A DNA stretch of 64,000 nucleotides from Streptomyces atratus. GTDB taxonomy: Bacteria; Actinomycetota; Actinomycetes; Streptomycetales; Streptomycetaceae. Location of the stretch: assembly GCF_014648655.1 (NCBI RefSeq), contig NZ_BMRN01000008.1, positions 124,001-188,000 of the forward strand, written 5' to 3'. Positions 35,665 to 44,654 of the stretch are shown one piece after another. The stretch's first letter is position 1. Each line of letters starts with the position of its first letter. The notes below the pieces were generated by a model. It searched no databases and had not been told where the DNA came from. It saw only the letters and a list, made by a program, of their open reading frames with translations. Position numbers and translations under genes: made by a program.

Positions 35665-37419
35665 TCACCCCGACTCGCGCCACCGGTTCGTGATCGGCAG
35701 CCGCCGGTCCTTGCCGAAGCCCTTCGGAGAGATCTTCGTGCCCGGCGGGTACTGCCGCCGCTTGTACTCCGCCGTGTCCACCATCCGCAGCGTCTTCGCC
35801 ACCAGTGCCTCGTCGAACCCGGCCGCGACGATCTCGTCCAGACCCTGGTCCCGGTCGACGTACAGCTCCAGGATCCGGTCAAGTACGTCGTAGTCGGGCA
35901 GCGAGTCCGTGTCGACCTGTCCCGGGCGCAGCTCGGCGCTCGGCGGCTTGGTGATGGACGCCTCCGGGATCGGAGGGGTCTGCCCGCGCTCCTCGGCGGC
36001 GCGGTTGCGCCACTTCGCGAGGCGGAAGATCGACGTCTTGTAGACATCCTTGATCGGGCCGTACGCCCCGACCGAGTCGCCGTACAGCGTCGAGTAGCCG
36101 ACCGCCAGTTCGGACTTGTTGCCCGGCGCGAGGACGATCTGGCCCTCCTGGTTGGAGACGGCCATCAGCATCGTGCCGCGCAGCCGGGACTGGAGGTTCT
36201 CCTCGGCCAGGCCGGTGAGCCCCAGCGAGCCCATGTACGCGTCGAACATCGGCTCGATCGGTACGGTGCGGAAGTTCAGACCGGTACGGCGGGCCAGCTC
36301 GGCCGCGTCGCCCTTGGAGTGGTCCGAGGAGTACTTCGACGGCATCGAGATGCCGTACACGTTCTGTGCGCCCAGCGCGTCGCAGGCGATGGCCGCGACC
36401 AGCGCCGAGTCGATCCCGCCGGAGAGCCCGACCAGCACACTGCTGAAGCCGTTCTTGGCAGCGTACGCACGCAGGCCCACGACCAGCGCCGAGTACAGCT
36501 CCTCGTCGTCGTCGAGCCGCTCCGCGTAACCGCCGGTCAGCTCCGTGTCGTACGCCGGAAGGGGCTCTTCGGAGAGCACCACGCGGTCGATCCGCAGCCC
36601 GTCGTTCACGACACCGGACGGCGCCTCGGCCGTGGCGGCCGGCAGGTCCAGGTCGAGGACGACGCTACCCTCGGCGAACTGCGGGGCGCGGGCGATCACT
36701 TCGCCGTTCCGGTCGACGACGATCGAGTCGCCGTCGAACACCAGCTCGTCCTGGCCGCCGATCATCGCCAGATACGCGGTCGTGCAGCCGGCCTCCTGGG
36801 CCCGCTTGCGGACCAGTTCCAGCCGGGTGTCGTCCTTGTCCCGCTCGTACGGTGAGGCGTTGATCGACAGCAGCAGTCCGGCGCCGGCTGCCCGCGCGGC
36901 CGGCACCCGGCCGCCGTCCTGCCAGAGGTCCTCGCAGATCGCGAGCGCCACATCGACGCCATGGACCCGCACGACCGGCATCGAGTCGCCCGGCACGAAG
37001 TACCGGAACTCGTCGAAGACACCGTAATTGGGGAGGTGGTGCTTGGCGAAGGTCAGCGCGACCTGCCCGCGGTGCAGTACCGCGGCGGCGTTCTGCGGGG
37101 CACCGGCGGGCTGCCCGTAGCGCGGCTGGGCCGTCTCGGAGCGGTCGAGGTAGCCGAGGACGACCGGGAGTTCTCCGAAGCCCTCCGCGTCGAGACGGGC
37201 GGCGAGCGCGCGCAGCGCCTGACGCGAGGCCTCGACGAAGGACGACCGCAGGGCCAGGTCCTCGACGGGGTAGCCGGTCAGCATCATCTCGGGGAACGCC
37301 ACCAGATGGGCGCCCTGTTCGGCGGAGTGCCGGGTCCAGTGGACGATCGCCTCGGCGTTGCCGGAGAGATCACCGACGGTCGAGTCGATCTGATTCAGTG
37401 CGAGGCGTAGTTGAGGCAC
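35665..37419 (-). CDS. nadE: Glutamine-dependent NAD+ synthase
   Basis: Makes NAD+ from deamido-NAD, ATP and glutamine. The 584-residue protein has an N-terminal nitrilase-type glutaminase (Glu in FPEMMLTGYPVEDLA, Lys in FAKHHLPNYGVFDE, Cys in ALAICEDLWQ) and a C-terminal synthetase with the P-loop LVGLSGGIDSALVA. GTG at 37419 starts at PQLRLALNQIDSTVGD, as in homologues. TACACT lies exactly 7 nt upstream (37427-37432), so the mRNA is probably leaderless and the longer frame to 37737 is not used. Confidence 0.95.
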   Translation of the reverse strand: MPQLRLALNQIDSTVGDLSGNAEAIVHWTRHSAEQGAHLVAFPEMMLTGYPVEDLALRSSFVEASRQALRALAARLDAEGFGELPVVLGYLDRSETAQPRYGQPAGAPQNAAAVLHRGQVALTFAKHHLPNYGVFDEFRYFVPGDSMPVVRVHGVDVALAICEDLWQDGGRVPAARAAGAGLLLSINASPYERDKDDTRLELVRKRAQEAGCTTAYLAMIGGQDELVFDGDSIVVDRNGEVIARAPQFAEGSVVLDLDLPAATAEAPSGVVNDGLRIDRVVLSEEPLPAYDTELTGGYAERLDDDEELYSALVVGLRAYAAKNGFSSVLVGLSGGIDSALVAAIACDALGAQNVYGISMPSKYSSDHSKGDAAELARRTGLNFRTVPIEPMFDAYMGSLGLTGLAEENLQSRLRGTMLMAVSNQEGQIVLAPGNKSELAVGYSTLYGDSVGAYGPIKDVYKTSIFRLAKWRNRAAEERGQTPPIPEASITKPPSAELRPGQVDTDSLPDYDVLDRILELYVDRDQGLDEIVAAGFDEALVAKTLRMVDTAEYKRRQYPPGTKISPKGFGKDRRLPITNRWRESG

Positions 37420-37496
37420 GCGCACCAGTGTAATCGTCTGACTGACGCGATGTCCTGGCGGGCCGCGCAACAGCGGAGCCGCCCGCCAGGAACGGG

Positions 37497-39218
37497 TCAG
37501 TGGCGGTAGCCGACGACCGTCATCATGCCCACGTCCGAGTGGTAGATGTTGTGGCAGTGGAGCATCCAGAGACCCGGGTTGTCCGCGTCGAACTCCACGG
37601 CGATCGAGCTGCTCGGCCGGACGATCGCGGTGTCCTTGCGCGCCCAGGCCGCCTGGCCCCGATGGGAGGCCTTGCGACTGGGCCCCGCCGATCCCACCAG
37701 CCCGAACGAGTGTCCGTGCAGATGGATGGGATGCCACATCTCCGTGACGTTGTAGAACTCCATCCTGACCCGCTCGCCCGCCTTGACCGGATGGCGCTGC
37801 CCGGGGTTGTACGGCTTGTGATCGAAGCCCCAGTTGTACGCGGCCATGTTGCCGGTCAACTTGAACCGGAGGGTCCGGTCGGGCTCGCGGACGGACAGTG
37901 CCACGGATTCGTCCGGCGACAGCTCGCCCGCCTCCACCAGTTTTCCGTCCAGCTCCTTCGGCCGTACGGAGGCGTTGGGCGCCGCGCCCTGTCCGGTACG
38001 CAGCAGGGCCAGCGCCGACGCCCTCTTGCCCTCGGCGAGCGCGGTCAGCGGGAACACCCCGTCCCCGGCGGTGACCACCACGTCGTACCGCTCACCCATG
38101 CCCAGCAGCAGGGCGTCCGTCGTGGTGTGCCGGACCGGGTAGCCGTCGGTGTGGGTGATCGTCATCCGGTGGCCGCCCAGCGCGACACGGAAAGCGGTGT
38201 CGCCGCCCGCGTTGATGATGCGAATCCGGATCCGGTCGCCGGGCTTGGCGGCGAAGGAGGTGGGGGCCTTCGGGATGCGGCCGTTGATCAGGTAGTGCGG
38301 GTAGTCGACATTGCCCCCGTGGCTGTCGAGCAGTTCGCTGAACGATTTCTTCATGATCCGAGAGGGGCCGGAGCGGCGCTTGGCGGACTTGGCGGACTTG
38401 GGGGAACCCCCGTGCCCGGCGTCGCCCGAATCGCTCTTGTCATCCATGCCGTCATGGCCCATCCCGTGGCCCATCCCGTGGCCCATGCCGCCCCGGCCCC
38501 CGCTGAGTTCGTCGAGCACCCCGTCCGGCGTGGAGCCGCCCACCCCGTCGACCCAGTCGTCGAGGACGACGACCCACTCCTTGTCGTACTTGAGGGGCTC
38601 CTTGGGGTCGTCGACGATCAGTGGCGCGTACAGACCGCGGTCCTGCTGGACGCCCGTGTGCGGATGGAACCAGTACGTTCCCGGGTGCGGCACCTTGAAG
38701 CGGTACGCGTACTCGGCGCCCTGCTTGATGGGCGGCTGGGTCAGGTCGGGTACGCCGTCCATGTTGTTGCGCACATTGAGCCCGTGCCAGTGCAGGCTGG
38801 TCGTCGCCGGAAGGTGGTTGGCGAGGGTGAGCGCCAGGGTGTCGCCGACCGCGACCCGGAGTTCCTTGCCGGGCAGCCGGTCTTCGTAGGCCCAGGAGCT
38901 GACGACGAGCCCGCCGCCCAGATCGAGGCGGGACGGGGTGGCGGTGAGGTGGATCTTGTGTACGGGACCGGAACCCCGCCCGGCCTCGGCCGCGGCGACC
39001 TCCTCCCCGTCGGGGGTGACGTACTCGCCCCTGGGCTTCGCGTGGGGGGCGGTCCCGTGGTTCGCACCGCCGTGACTCGTGCCGCCGGCGTTCGCGCCGC
39101 CGGCCTTCGTACCGCTGTGCGCCGTGTCGGATTCGCCGGAGCAGGCGGCCAGGACTGCCGTACCGGCAGTGGCGACAGCGGCGCCGAGCACGGCGCGTCG
39201 GGTGGGTGGAGTACGCAT
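37497..39218 (-). CDS. Secreted multicopper oxidase
   Basis: A 573-residue laccase/CueO-type oxidase. A Tat-like start (PTRRAVLGAAVATAGTAVLAACSG) also carries a lipobox Cys. All four copper signatures are present: LHWHGLNV, YWFHPHTG, HPIHLHGHSF and LHCHNIYHSDVGMM. A Met/His-rich insert (MGHGMGHGMGHDGM, about residues 253-266) resembles the copper-binding inserts of CueO and suggests a copper tolerance role. It lies 63 bp after a small membrane protein gene on the same strand and probably forms a unit with it. Confidence 0.94.
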   Translation of the reverse strand: MRTPPTRRAVLGAAVATAGTAVLAACSGESDTAHSGTKAGGANAGGTSHGGANHGTAPHAKPRGEYVTPDGEEVAAAEAGRGSGPVHKIHLTATPSRLDLGGGLVVSSWAYEDRLPGKELRVAVGDTLALTLANHLPATTSLHWHGLNVRNNMDGVPDLTQPPIKQGAEYAYRFKVPHPGTYWFHPHTGVQQDRGLYAPLIVDDPKEPLKYDKEWVVVLDDWVDGVGGSTPDGVLDELSGGRGGMGHGMGHGMGHDGMDDKSDSGDAGHGGSPKSAKSAKRRSGPSRIMKKSFSELLDSHGGNVDYPHYLINGRIPKAPTSFAAKPGDRIRIRIINAGGDTAFRVALGGHRMTITHTDGYPVRHTTTDALLLGMGERYDVVVTAGDGVFPLTALAEGKRASALALLRTGQGAAPNASVRPKELDGKLVEAGELSPDESVALSVREPDRTLRFKLTGNMAAYNWGFDHKPYNPGQRHPVKAGERVRMEFYNVTEMWHPIHLHGHSFGLVGSAGPSRKASHRGQAAWARKDTAIVRPSSSIAVEFDADNPGLWMLHCHNIYHSDVGMMTVVGYRH

Positions 39219-39281
39219 GGCGGAAGCACCTCGGGGTCTTGTCGGTATTTCGGTCTGCTGGGGGAGGGGGAGGCACCCCTC

Positions 39282-39452
39282 CTATATGCACAGCACCGAC
39301 AACGAAGCGAGAGGGGCCCGGCCGGGCCGGGATACCGGCCCCGCGCCCGGCGACACCCGCGCCACGACGCCCCTGAGGAGGTGAGTGATCCCGATGAGCA
39401 GCGCGACGAACGGCAACAACCGTCCGTATGTCGTACGTCCACTCAGGGTCAT
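39282..39452 (-). CDS. Leaderless small membrane protein upstream of the multicopper oxidase
   Basis: A 56-residue frame (MTLSGRTTYGRLLPFVALLI...) with one membrane helix (LLPFVALLIGITHLL), a basic turn and a Cys near the C-terminus (SLSVLCI). TAGGGT at 39460-39465 on the minus strand sits exactly 7 nt before the ATG at 39452, the same layout as map, nadE and npdG. The oxidase gene follows 63 bp later. No known family can be named; a role with the oxidase in copper handling is inferred from order only. Confidence 0.55.
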   Translation of the reverse strand: MTLSGRTTYGRLLPFVALLIGITHLLRGVVARVSPGAGPVSRPGRAPLASLSVLCI

Positions 39453-39601
39453 GTCGAGCACCCTACCCCCGCCCCGTATGCACCGCGCGCGGAAACGTAT
39501 CGCCGCAGCAACACAGGGCCTGGCGGCGAGAACGCACAGCGACCCGGCACCCCTCGTGGGCGAGGGGTACCGGGCCATTGGGCCGGGTGATCGCGAGCCG
39601 G

Positions 39602-40027
39602 TCAGCCCGGGGCGTAGACCTTCTCCACCCAGAGGGCGATCTGCTCGTCGGAGAGGTGATGCGCGAGATCGGCTTCGCTGATCATGCCGATCAGCTTCTT
39701 GTTCTCGACCACGGGAAGCCGGCGGATCCGATGGGTCTGCATCTCCTCCAGAACCATCTCCACACCCGCCCCTGCGTCGATCCAGCGAGGGGTGCCCCGG
39801 GCGAGGTCGCCCGCGGTCATCTTCGACGGATCGTGTCCCATCGCCACACAGCCGACCACGATGTCGCGGTCCGTGAGTATGCCGATCATCCGGTCCTGTT
39901 CGCCTTCGGCCGAGATGGGCAGCGCGCCCACTTTGTGGTCGCGCATCAGCTGTGCGGCGCGGTCGAGTGTCTCGTGCGCGGGGATCCATGTGGCCCCGGT
40001 GTGCATGATGTCCTTGGCGGTGGTCAT
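39602..40027 (-). CDS. Tandem CBS-domain protein
   Basis: A 141-residue cytoplasmic protein made of two CBS motifs (TAKDIMHTGATWIPAHETLDRAAQ and DLARGTPRWIDAGAGVEMVLEEM), which bind adenosyl ligands such as AMP or ATP. ATG at 40027 has GGAGGAA about 7 nt upstream. No fused domain is present, and the partner cannot be told from context, where redox/copper genes lie on both sides. Confidence 0.9.
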   Translation of the reverse strand: MTTAKDIMHTGATWIPAHETLDRAAQLMRDHKVGALPISAEGEQDRMIGILTDRDIVVGCVAMGHDPSKMTAGDLARGTPRWIDAGAGVEMVLEEMQTHRIRRLPVVENKKLIGMISEADLAHHLSDEQIALWVEKVYAPG

Positions 40028-40154
40028 GAGGGATTCCTCCTGCGTGCCGGTGGGCATGCTGTACGACCCCGAGCGAACCCATCGTCATGGGCCCGTTCGG
40101 GGCACGCGAGCGCTATCACCCGTTCGGGTGCATATGTGGCTCGGAGGGAATCTT

Positions 40155-40859
40155 TCAGGACCGGGGCTTCGCACCTCGTGCCGCCAGCATCCGGGCCATC
40201 ATGTCCACCTCGGACTGCTGGGCCTCGACCATGCCCTGGGCCAGCCGCTTCTCCACCTTCACCGTGCACAGCCGGGCGCAGCCGCGGGCCATGTCGATGC
40301 CGCCCTTGTGGTGGTCGGTCATCAGCTGGAGGTACAGGATCTCGGCCTTCTTGCCGTTCGCCCTGCGGAGCCGGTCCAGTTCGGTCCTGGTGGCCATACC
40401 GGGCATGAGGGAGCCGTCATGGGCCCGGTAGCCGGCCCCCATGCCCGCCATCCCGTCCATCGTGTGGCCCTCGTGCCCAGCCGCCATCCAGGCCATCGGC
40501 TCCTGCCCGGCGGGTGCCTTCGGCAGCTCCCACAGGTCCAGCCAGCCGAGCATCATGCCCCGCTGATTGGCCTGCGTATTGGCGATGTCGTACGCGAGAC
40601 GGCGTACCTCCTCGTCCTTCGTACGGTCACGCACGATGAAGGACATCTCGACGGCCTGCTGATGGTGAACCGCCATGTCGCGGGCGAAACCGGCGTCCGC
40701 CGATTCCACCGCGGGCGTGCGCGGGGCGGGGGCGGCGGCGTGGTCCGTGCCGTCGTCCCGCGCGGAGGCGACCGTCGCCGCCCCCGCGAACAGCAGCGCG
40801 AGCACGACGGCGGAGCCCGCCACCCACTGGATGCGCCGGTCGCCTTTCGCCACGGTCAC
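40155..40859 (-). CDS. DUF305 membrane-anchored protein
   Basis: A 234-residue protein with an N-terminal signal anchor (WVAGSAVVLALLFAGAATVA) and the DUF305 four-helix, His/Met-rich domain: DMAVHHQQAVEMS and LMTDHHKGGIDMARG. The HH and Met clusters suggest metal (copper) binding, known in some relatives. GTG at 40859 overlaps the stop of the DUF3105 gene by 4 nt (GTGA), so the pair is coupled. Confidence 0.88.
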   Translation of the reverse strand: MTVAKGDRRIQWVAGSAVVLALLFAGAATVASARDDGTDHAAAPAPRTPAVESADAGFARDMAVHHQQAVEMSFIVRDRTKDEEVRRLAYDIANTQANQRGMMLGWLDLWELPKAPAGQEPMAWMAAGHEGHTMDGMAGMGAGYRAHDGSLMPGMATRTELDRLRRANGKKAEILYLQLMTDHHKGGIDMARGCARLCTVKVEKRLAQGMVEAQQSEVDMMARMLAARGAKPRS

Positions 40860-41533
40860 CGGCCCCCCAGCCCGCCCGTGCACGCGGCACCGGGCTCGGG
40901 CGTCTGCGGCCCCTGGACGAACTTGGCGAAGAACTGGTCGACCCGCCGGTCATCGGCGCTGTCCACCGTCACCTGATTGCCCCAGGCACTCAGCATGATC
41001 GCCCCGGCCTGGCCCTCGTAAGGGCTCATCAGCGAGTACGGCGTCCTGCCGACCCGCTCGGCGAGCTTCGCCACATCGGCGTCCGAGGCCTTGTCCGTGT
41101 ACGTCACCCACACCGAACCGTGCTCCAGCGAGTGCACGGCGTTCACGTCGGGGATCGACTTCTTGTACACCTCGCCCTCGCAGTTCATCCATACGGGGTT
41201 GTGGTCACCGCCGACCGGGGGCTTCATCGGGTACGTGACGGTCTCGGTGACGTGGTTGCGGGTCAGCTTCTTCGCGTCCCACGTCTTCAGCCCCTCGATC
41301 GGCTCGTCGGCGAGCTTCTTCTGCTCCGCCGCGGACGCCTTGGCGTCCTTTGCCTGAACGGCCTTCTCCTTCTCCGACGCCTCGGACTTGTCCAGCACCA
41401 TGTACGAGCCGAAGCCGACCAGGCCCACGACGACGAGGACGCTCAGGCTTATGGCCAGGACACGGTTGCGGCGCTGCCGCGCGTGGTCGGCGTTGCGCAT
41501 CTGCTCTATGCGGGTCCTGCGGTCGAAGCTCAT
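40856..41533 (-). CDS. DUF3105 membrane-anchored protein
   Basis: A 225-residue protein with a basic N-terminus (FDRRTRIEQMR), one membrane helix (VLAISLSVLVVVGLVGFGSYMVL), a charged coiled-coil-like stretch and the DUF3105 domain with NHVTETVTYPMKPPVGGDHNPVWMNC and VHSLEHGSVWVTY. ATG at 41533 has AGGAC about 7 nt upstream. It is regularly paired with DUF305 in actinobacteria; the function is unknown. It is divergent from glnA2. Confidence 0.88.
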   Translation of the reverse strand: MSFDRRTRIEQMRNADHARQRRNRVLAISLSVLVVVGLVGFGSYMVLDKSEASEKEKAVQAKDAKASAAEQKKLADEPIEGLKTWDAKKLTRNHVTETVTYPMKPPVGGDHNPVWMNCEGEVYKKSIPDVNAVHSLEHGSVWVTYTDKASDADVAKLAERVGRTPYSLMSPYEGQAGAIMLSAWGNQVTVDSADDRRVDQFFAKFVQGPQTPEPGAACTGGLGGR

Positions 41534-41778
41534 GTCGTCAGGTCCTTCTGCGAAGAGGCGGGGAGGGACAAGAAGCGGTCGGGAAAACCGGTGCGTACCG
41601 GGCAGTCGCGAAGCCGCTCCGACCCGTGCGCACCATGGGCGCAGATCGTAGTGGGTGGCCGGGTGCTCCATCTCACGTCGTGTGCGTAATCTGGGTGAAA
41701 TCCCGGGTCGTGATACTGGAGCTTCTCCCCTACCCCGGGCGGTGGTGCACGGACCGTCTGAACTGCAAGGATGTGGCT

Positions 41779-43140
41779 ATGGACAAGCAGCAGGAATTCG
41801 TCCTCAGGACGCTTGAGGAGCGCGACATCCGCTTCGTACGGCTGTGGTTCACCGATGTCCTCGGCTACCTCAAGTCCGTTGCCGTGGCCCCCGCCGAGCT
41901 GGAACAGGCGTTTGACGAAGGCATCGGCTTCGACGGGTCGGCCATCGAGGGCTTCGCCCGGGTGTACGAGTCCGACATGATCGCCAAGCCGGACCCGGGT
42001 ACGTTCCAGATCCTGCCGTGGCGCGCGGAGGCCCCCGGCACGGCCCGGATGTTCTGCGACATCCTGATGCCCGATGGTTCGCCGTCCTTCGCGGACCCGC
42101 GCTATGTCCTCAAGCGCATCCTCGCCAAGACCTCCGACCTGGGCTTCACCTTCTACACCCACCCCGAGATCGAGTTCTTCCTGCTGAAGGACAAGCCGGT
42201 CGACGGCAGCCGCCCCACCCCCGCCGACAGCTCCGGCTACTTCGACCACACCCCGCAGAACGTCGGCATGGACTTCCGCCGCCAGGCGATCACCATGCTC
42301 GAATCGATGGGCATCTCGGTCGAGTTCAGCCACCACGAGGGCGCCCCCGGCCAGCAGGAGATCGACCTGCGGTACGCGGACGCGCTCTCCACCGCCGACA
42401 ACATCATGACCTTCCGCCTGGTGATGAAGCAGGTCGCGCTGGAGCAGGGCGTGCAGGCGACGTTCATGCCGAAGCCGTTCTCCGAGTACCCCGGCTCGGG
42501 CATGCACACCCACCTCTCCCTCTTCGAGGGCGACCGCAACGCCTTCTACGAGTCGGGCGCCGAGTACCAGCTGTCCAAGGTCGGCCGCTCCTTCATCGCC
42601 GGTCTGCTGACCCACGCCGCGGAGATCTCCGCAGTGACGAACCAGTGGGTCAACTCCTACAAGCGCATCTGGGGCGGCTCCTCCCGCGCCGCGGGCGCCG
42701 GCGGCGAGGCCCCCTCGTACATCTGCTGGGGCCACAACAACCGCTCCGCGCTCATCCGTGTCCCGATGTACAAGCCCGGCAAGACCGGCTCCGCCCGCGT
42801 CGAGGTCCGCTCCATCGACTCCGGCGCCAACCCCTACCTGACGTACGCGGTGCTGCTCGCCGCGGGCCTCAAGGGCGTGGAGGAGGGCTACGAACTCCCG
42901 GCCGGCGCCGACGACGACGTCTGGGCCCTGTCCGACGCCGAGCGCCGCGCGATGGGCATCGAACCCCTGCCGCAGAACCTCGGCGAGGCGATCTCGCTGA
43001 TGGAGAAGAGCGAGCTGGTCGCCGAGACACTCGGCGAGCACGTCTTCGACTTCTTCCTGCGCAACAAGAAGCAGGAGTGGGAGGAGTACCGCAGCGAGGT
43101 CACGGCCTTCGAGCTGAAGGCACTGCTGCCGGTGCTGTAA
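41779..43140 (+). CDS. glnA2: Glutamine synthetase-like enzyme (GlnA2 type)
   Basis: A 453-residue type I glutamine synthetase fold, cytoplasmic. It shows the N-terminal beta-grasp GIGFDGSAIEGFARVYESDM, catalytic metal/ATP motifs THPEIEFFLLK, MHTHLSLF, and GHNNRSALIRVP. The adenylylation segment of classical GSI (KNLYDLPP) is replaced by EGYELPAGADDD, so GlnE control through that Tyr is not expected. In S. coelicolor the protein of this type is GlnA2, reported as a gamma-glutamylpolyamine synthetase; I assign it by similarity from memory. ATG at 41779 follows AAGGA. An 18-bp hairpin terminates it. Its last ~86 bp are repeated at 47.86 kb. Confidence 0.88.
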   Translation: MDKQQEFVLRTLEERDIRFVRLWFTDVLGYLKSVAVAPAELEQAFDEGIGFDGSAIEGFARVYESDMIAKPDPGTFQILPWRAEAPGTARMFCDILMPDGSPSFADPRYVLKRILAKTSDLGFTFYTHPEIEFFLLKDKPVDGSRPTPADSSGYFDHTPQNVGMDFRRQAITMLESMGISVEFSHHEGAPGQQEIDLRYADALSTADNIMTFRLVMKQVALEQGVQATFMPKPFSEYPGSGMHTHLSLFEGDRNAFYESGAEYQLSKVGRSFIAGLLTHAAEISAVTNQWVNSYKRIWGGSSRAAGAGGEAPSYICWGHNNRSALIRVPMYKPGKTGSARVEVRSIDSGANPYLTYAVLLAAGLKGVEEGYELPAGADDDVWALSDAERRAMGIEPLPQNLGEAISLMEKSELVAETLGEHVFDFFLRNKKQEWEEYRSEVTAFELKALLPVL

Positions 43141-43172
43141 GGGCTGGTCAGCGCTTGGAGCGCCTTTACGTG

Positions 43173-43211
43173 GCTTCGGGCCCGACGGTGTCGCACCGTC
43201 GGGCCCGAAGC
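43173..43211 (+). terminator. Terminator of glnA2
   Basis: A perfect 18-bp stem, GCTTCGGGCCCGACGGTG and its complement, around a 3-nt loop, followed by TGTTT. A shorter related hairpin follows the second glnA2-like end at 47971-47997. Confidence 0.88.
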
Positions 43212-43400
43212 TGTTTCACTCGCTCCGGGCCGTCTGCGGGCCGTCAGGTGCCGCATCGACCACGTGTGGGCCAGAAGCTCCCGCGCGCAAGCGCTTTGAC
43301 TCGTAGTCGCAGGTCAGATGGGGTTAAGCCGCGAACGCTGCCGTGCGTTGCGCACGGCCGGGCGGTGGCCGGGCCTGTGATCAGCGGAGGTTGCTGTACT

Positions 43401-43430
43401 TCCCTGCTGTACAGCGCTGTACAGCAGGGA
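43401..43430. repeat. 30-bp perfect palindrome at the island's left edge
   Basis: TCCCTGCTGTACAGC followed immediately by its exact complement. It lies 38 bp beyond the stop of the catalase-related gene (minus strand) and could be its terminator. Perfect symmetry with no loop also fits a recombination or protein-binding site. A partial copy (TTGCTGTACTTCCC) overlaps its left side. Confidence 0.8.
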
Positions 43431-43468
43431 TTGTGATCGCCGGTCGCCTGCCGTCACATCAGCCGGCC

Positions 43469-44599
43469 TCATTGGGCCGGGCCAAGTACTTCGTCGGCGC
43501 TGCGTGGTTCTGTGCGTGGCTGCTGGTTGAGCTTGTGGCGCTCGATGGAGGATCGCCGGTAGACCTCCTTGCGGGCCCGCATGATGTTGCCCAGGGGCGT
43601 GTGCTCGGCGGTGACCCGCCAGGGCGTGAAGGACAGCGCATCCATCTTCTCCAGATTCTCCGGCTCGGAGATGTCCTGCTGCGGCAGCCGCAGCTTGGCC
43701 ACGGTGACGGACGGCGAGAGCTGCTCGGGCCACTCCACGGTGGTGTCCTCCACCGGCATGCGCTCCAGGTCGGTGCAGAGCTGGACCTGGATGTCGAAGG
43801 CGTAGGGCCGCTCCTGCAACTCGGCTTGCAGGGCCGGTCGGAAGACCTCCGCTGCCGAGGCCGGGTCGAGGGTGCGCCGGACCACCGCGGCGGCGAAGGA
43901 CGGGTCGGGGGTGATGCGCACCTTGGCGATGTAGTCCCCGTGCCGGACCGCGCCCATCGTCCAGTAGCTCGACAGCAGCACGTTTGCCGGAGGCGTCTTT
44001 GACACGCGCAGGAAGGCCAGGAACTCGTCCCACGCCCAGTCGTCCTGGTCCAGCGTTCCCTTCCCGGTCACGAAATCGGTGAAGAAACGATGCGCGCCGG
44101 GTCGGCCCTGGGAGAAGTAGGCCGGCGCGTTCAGGAACAGTTCCTGGATGAACAGGTAGTGCTCGACCGTGTTGCAGAAGAAGACTGGTGCGTTGATGTT
44201 GGCGTAGTCGAATGTGCCTGTGTCCGGTTCGTCTTCCAGCAGGGTCGGGCCGGGGATGTCGAACATCTTCAGCGCCAGTCCGGTGGCGGCGCCCAGTCGC
44301 GCGTCGGCTCCGGCGTGAGGCGAGCCGTTGGAGAAGCGGATGAGCGCATCGTGGGTTCCCGGAGTCGCGTAGATTCCCTGGGCGTACTCGGGGGACAGCC
44401 CGTCCAGGATCTCCACTTCCCCTCGGACCAGCCCGTAGCCCTTGGCATGGGCGTCGCGAAGGGCCCGTCCGGTACCACCGGCCTTGACTGAATCGGCGAT
44501 GTAGCTCTCGGTCTTTTCGATCACCGTCTGCACGTTGCGGTCGAAGTTCAGGTCGTCGTCTTCGACGTCAGGCGTGTAGCGGACGAACTGTGCTGCCAT
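43469..44599 (-). CDS. Catalase-related heme protein (y4iL-like)
   Basis: A 376-residue protein of the catalase-like superfamily but much shorter than true catalases. The heme-pocket strand IRFSNGSPHAGADARLGAATGLALKMFDIPG replaces the catalase 'VRFST...RDxRGFAxKFY' segment. The catalytic His of catalase is not evident. The C-terminal RARKEVYRRSSIERHKLN resembles the R-x-x-x-Y proximal ligand helix. Members of this group, such as y4iL and allene-oxide-synthase-like proteins, are thought to act on organic hydroperoxides; for this protein that is inference. ATG at 44599 follows GGAAAGG. Third gene of the operon, 55 bp after the DyP gene. Confidence 0.8.
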   Translation of the reverse strand: MAAQFVRYTPDVEDDDLNFDRNVQTVIEKTESYIADSVKAGGTGRALRDAHAKGYGLVRGEVEILDGLSPEYAQGIYATPGTHDALIRFSNGSPHAGADARLGAATGLALKMFDIPGPTLLEDEPDTGTFDYANINAPVFFCNTVEHYLFIQELFLNAPAYFSQGRPGAHRFFTDFVTGKGTLDQDDWAWDEFLAFLRVSKTPPANVLLSSYWTMGAVRHGDYIAKVRITPDPSFAAAVVRRTLDPASAAEVFRPALQAELQERPYAFDIQVQLCTDLERMPVEDTTVEWPEQLSPSVTVAKLRLPQQDISEPENLEKMDALSFTPWRVTAEHTPLGNIMRARKEVYRRSSIERHKLNQQPRTEPRSADEVLGPAQ

Positions 44600-44654
44600 G
44601 ACTTCGACCTTTCCTCGGAGAGCGTGATCGGACCTCAGGGAGTGTGAATCGCCG

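Noticed and set aside
41686..41701. GlnR-like box upstream of glnA2 (GTAAT-N6-GAAAT)
   Set aside because: Only one half of the usual double site is present; the next half does not match. Not listed as a feature.
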